This document shows, piece by piece, positions 62,446 to 64,000 of a DNA stretch of 64,000 nt. The stretch spans positions 62,001 through 126,000 of the forward strand of contig NZ_JBMNUS010000001.1 of the NCBI RefSeq assembly GCF_050946405.1. Reading direction: 5' to 3'. The first letter of the stretch is position 1, and every line of letters begins with the position of its first letter. The DNA is from Pseudochelatococcus sp050946405. GTDB lineage: Bacteria > Pseudomonadota > Alphaproteobacteria > Rhizobiales > Beijerinckiaceae. The translations under genes and the position numbers were made by a program. The notes under the pieces are model-generated. The model was given only the letters and a program-made list of their open reading frames with translations, made no database searches and was not told the DNA's origin.

Positions 62446-63695
62446 GCGGCCCCTCCTTCATGCTGCGAGGCGCCGAGCCTGCCGGCGATCATGTCGAGAT
62501 CCTTGTCGCCGCGCCCGGACAGATTGACCGCCATCACGTGATCGCGCGGCCGTTGCGCGGCGAGATCCACCGCCCGCGCCAGCGCATGCGAGGATTCGAG
62601 CGCCGGAATGATGCCCTCCAGCAGCGAAAGCTGGCGGAAGGCCGCAACGGCCTCGTCGTCGGTGGCCGACAGATAGGTGACGCGCCCGGTCTCGTGCAGC
62701 CAGGAATGTTCCGGCCCGATACCGGGATAATCGAGACCGGCCGAGATCGAATGCGCCTCGGTGATCTGGCCGTCATCATCCATCAGCAGATAGGTGCGAT
62801 TGCCGTGCAGCACGCCAGGACGGCCGCCGGCGATCGACGCCGCGTGCTCGCCCGAATCAAGGCCGCGGCCCGCCGCCTCCACGCCGAAAATCTCGACGGA
62901 CGGCTCATCCAGGAAAGGATGGAACAGCCCCATCGCGTTGGAGCCGCCGCCGATGCAGGCGACGAGCGAATCCGGCAGCCGCCCCTCCTGCGCCAGCGCC
63001 TGCTCGCGCACCTCCGCGCCGATGACGGACTGGAAATCGCGCACCATCGCGGGATAGGGGTGCGGCCCCGCCACGGTGCCGATGCAGTAGAACGTGTCGG
63101 CGACATTCGTCACCCAGTCGCGCAGCGCCTCGTTCATGGCGTCCTTCAGCGTGCGCGCGCCGGACTGCACCGGCCGCACCTCCGCGCCCAGCATTTCCAT
63201 TCGGAACACGTTGGGGCGCTGGCGCGCGGCATCCACCGCGCCCATGTAGACGACGCACCGGAGGCCGAAGCGGGCGCACAGCGTCGCCGTCGCCACGCCG
63301 TGCTGGCCCGCGCCGGTCTCCGCGATGATGCGCGACTTGCCCATGCGCAGCGCCAGCAGGATCTGGCCGAGCACGTTGTTGACCTTGTGCGAGCCCGTAT
63401 GGTTGAGGTCTTCCCGCTTCAGGAAGATTTTCGCGCCCTGCCCGGCCGGCGCCTTTGCCCGCACCGCCTCCGTCAGCCGTTCCGCGTAATACAGCGGGCT
63501 CGGGCGGCCGACATAATGCGCGCGGTACGACGCCATTTCACGCGCGAAACCGGGGTCGGCACGCGCCTCGCCATAGGCCTTTTCCAGCGAGAGGATCAGC
63601 GGCATCAGCGTTTCGGCCACGAACCGGCCGCCGAAGATGCCAAAGTGACCATGCTCGTCCGGCCCCGACGTATACGAATTCGGCTTGGTGCTCAC
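62442..63695 (-). CDS. trpB: Tryptophan synthase beta chain
   Basis: PLP enzyme joining indole and serine. 417 residues, with the PLP lysine in LNHTGSHKVNNVLGQILLAL, ETGAGQHGVATATL and the phosphate loop CIGGGSNAMGLFHPF. N terminus PDEHGHFGIFGGRFVAETLM is typical. trpF lies upstream, trpA downstream. Confidence 0.98.
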   Translation of the reverse strand: MSTKPNSYTSGPDEHGHFGIFGGRFVAETLMPLILSLEKAYGEARADPGFAREMASYRAHYVGRPSPLYYAERLTEAVRAKAPAGQGAKIFLKREDLNHTGSHKVNNVLGQILLALRMGKSRIIAETGAGQHGVATATLCARFGLRCVVYMGAVDAARQRPNVFRMEMLGAEVRPVQSGARTLKDAMNEALRDWVTNVADTFYCIGTVAGPHPYPAMVRDFQSVIGAEVREQALAQEGRLPDSLVACIGGGSNAMGLFHPFLDEPSVEIFGVEAAGRGLDSGEHAASIAGGRPGVLHGNRTYLLMDDDGQITEAHSISAGLDYPGIGPEHSWLHETGRVTYLSATDDEAVAAFRQLSLLEGIIPALESSHALARAVDLAAQRPRDHVMAVNLSGRGDKDLDMIAGRLGASQHEGGAA

Positions 63696-63723
63696 GCTGT
63701 CGTGTCCTCGCGGATTGCTTTAT

Positions 63724-63740
63724 CGGGAGGCAGCCTCCCG
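63724..63740 (-). other. Small hairpin between trpF and trpB
   Basis: CGGGAGG / CCTCCCG, a perfect 7-bp stem with a 3-base loop, in the 85-base gap between trpF and trpB. The arms include GGGAGG, so it could mask or tune translation or mark mRNA processing. No leader peptide with Trp codons was seen. Confidence 0.4.
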
Positions 63741-63780
63741 GCCGGTTCCTCAACGGCCTCCAGGGCCGCTCATACTGTCA

Positions 63781-64000
63781 TTATCCGTTCATGTCCAATG
63801 CTTCACGCGCCGCCCGGACAAAGGCGCCGATCCTGGCCGCGTCCTTGACGCCGGGCGCGGACTCGACACCCGAGGAGACGTCGACGCCCTGCGGGTGCAC
63901 CAGCCTGACGGCGGCGGCGACATTGCTCGCGTCAAGCCCGCCGGAAAGCATGAACGGAATCCCGAACTCCCGCCCCGCGATCAGACGGTGATCGAAAACG
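63781..64000 (-). CDS. trpF: Phosphoribosylanthranilate isomerase, C-terminal part (5' end outside window)
   Basis: The last 72 codons of a TrpF protein, running off the window edge. The translation contains FMLSGGLDASNVAAAVRLV and GVDVSSGVESAPGVKDAARI, the phosphate-binding signature of TrpF, ending REALDMNG before the TAA at 63781-63783. Catalyses the third step of tryptophan synthesis; first of trpF-trpB-trpA. Confidence 0.95.
   Translation of the reverse strand, partial: VFDHRLIAGREFGIPFMLSGGLDASNVAAAVRLVHPQGVDVSSGVESAPGVKDAARIGAFVRAAREALDMNG

Overview
This 64 kb window is high-GC (clearly above 60 percent) chromosomal DNA. The gene families and their order (trpF-trpB-trpA-accD-folC beside trxA; Ctc-type rplY with pth and ychF; prpDCB divergent from an ScfR/MccR-type regulator) point to an alphaproteobacterium, most likely Hyphomicrobiales (Rhizobiales). 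I cannot name the genus. No tRNA, rRNA, insertion sequence, phage gene or CRISPR array was seen.

Layout. (1) 1-3792: end of gltB and complete gltD (glutamate synthase). (2) 4158-32402: a non-flagellar type III secretion system (T3SS) of Ysc-like gene order. A plus-strand run sctI-J-K-L-N-O-P-Q-R-S-T-U, mostly with 4-base ATGA/GTGA overlaps, meets a convergent, very large sctD. Divergent from sctD is a Crp-family regulator fused translationally to a YscE-like chaperone, the needle gene sctF, the gatekeeper sctW and a CesT-like chaperone. Two TPR genes on the minus strand are divergent from a secretin gene. Then come an Ala/Pro-rich protein and its upstream SycD-like chaperone (minus), and sctV followed by three overlapping genes for a MotA/TolQ/ExbB-like channel and two ExbD/TolR-like subunits. 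(3) 32393-40188: flavin reductase, a chemotaxis receptor and a TetR-controlled RND efflux pair. (4) 40428-45937: an Mrp/Mbh-type cation/proton antiporter operon with fused subunits. (5) 46002-53459: housekeeping genes (endonuclease V, ychF, pth, rplY, GNAT, def, rmuC) and the scfR regulator. (6) 53749-57437: methylcitrate cycle prpD-prpC-prpB for propionate. (7) 57443-64000: AbrB-like membrane protein, trxA, folC, accD, trpA, trpB and the end of trpF.

The most unusual part is the T3SS. It has a complete export core but four departures from the textbook machine: a proton-channel-like trio translationally coupled to the export gate SctV; a lipoprotein secretin with four N domains in the style of type II GspD; an SctD of about 1045 residues instead of about 400; and no recognisable translocon, its usual place beside the SycD-like chaperone being taken by a 689-residue low-complexity protein with one C-terminal membrane segment. 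Three AT-rich islands (about 3940-4150, 22080-22290, 33240-33540) lie before sctI, sctC and the chemotaxis receptor and stand out from the GC-rich background. A second point is the 1017-residue antiporter subunit, in which several charged residues normally needed for proton transfer appear as glutamine. Assignments rest on reading protein motifs by eye; no database search was possible.
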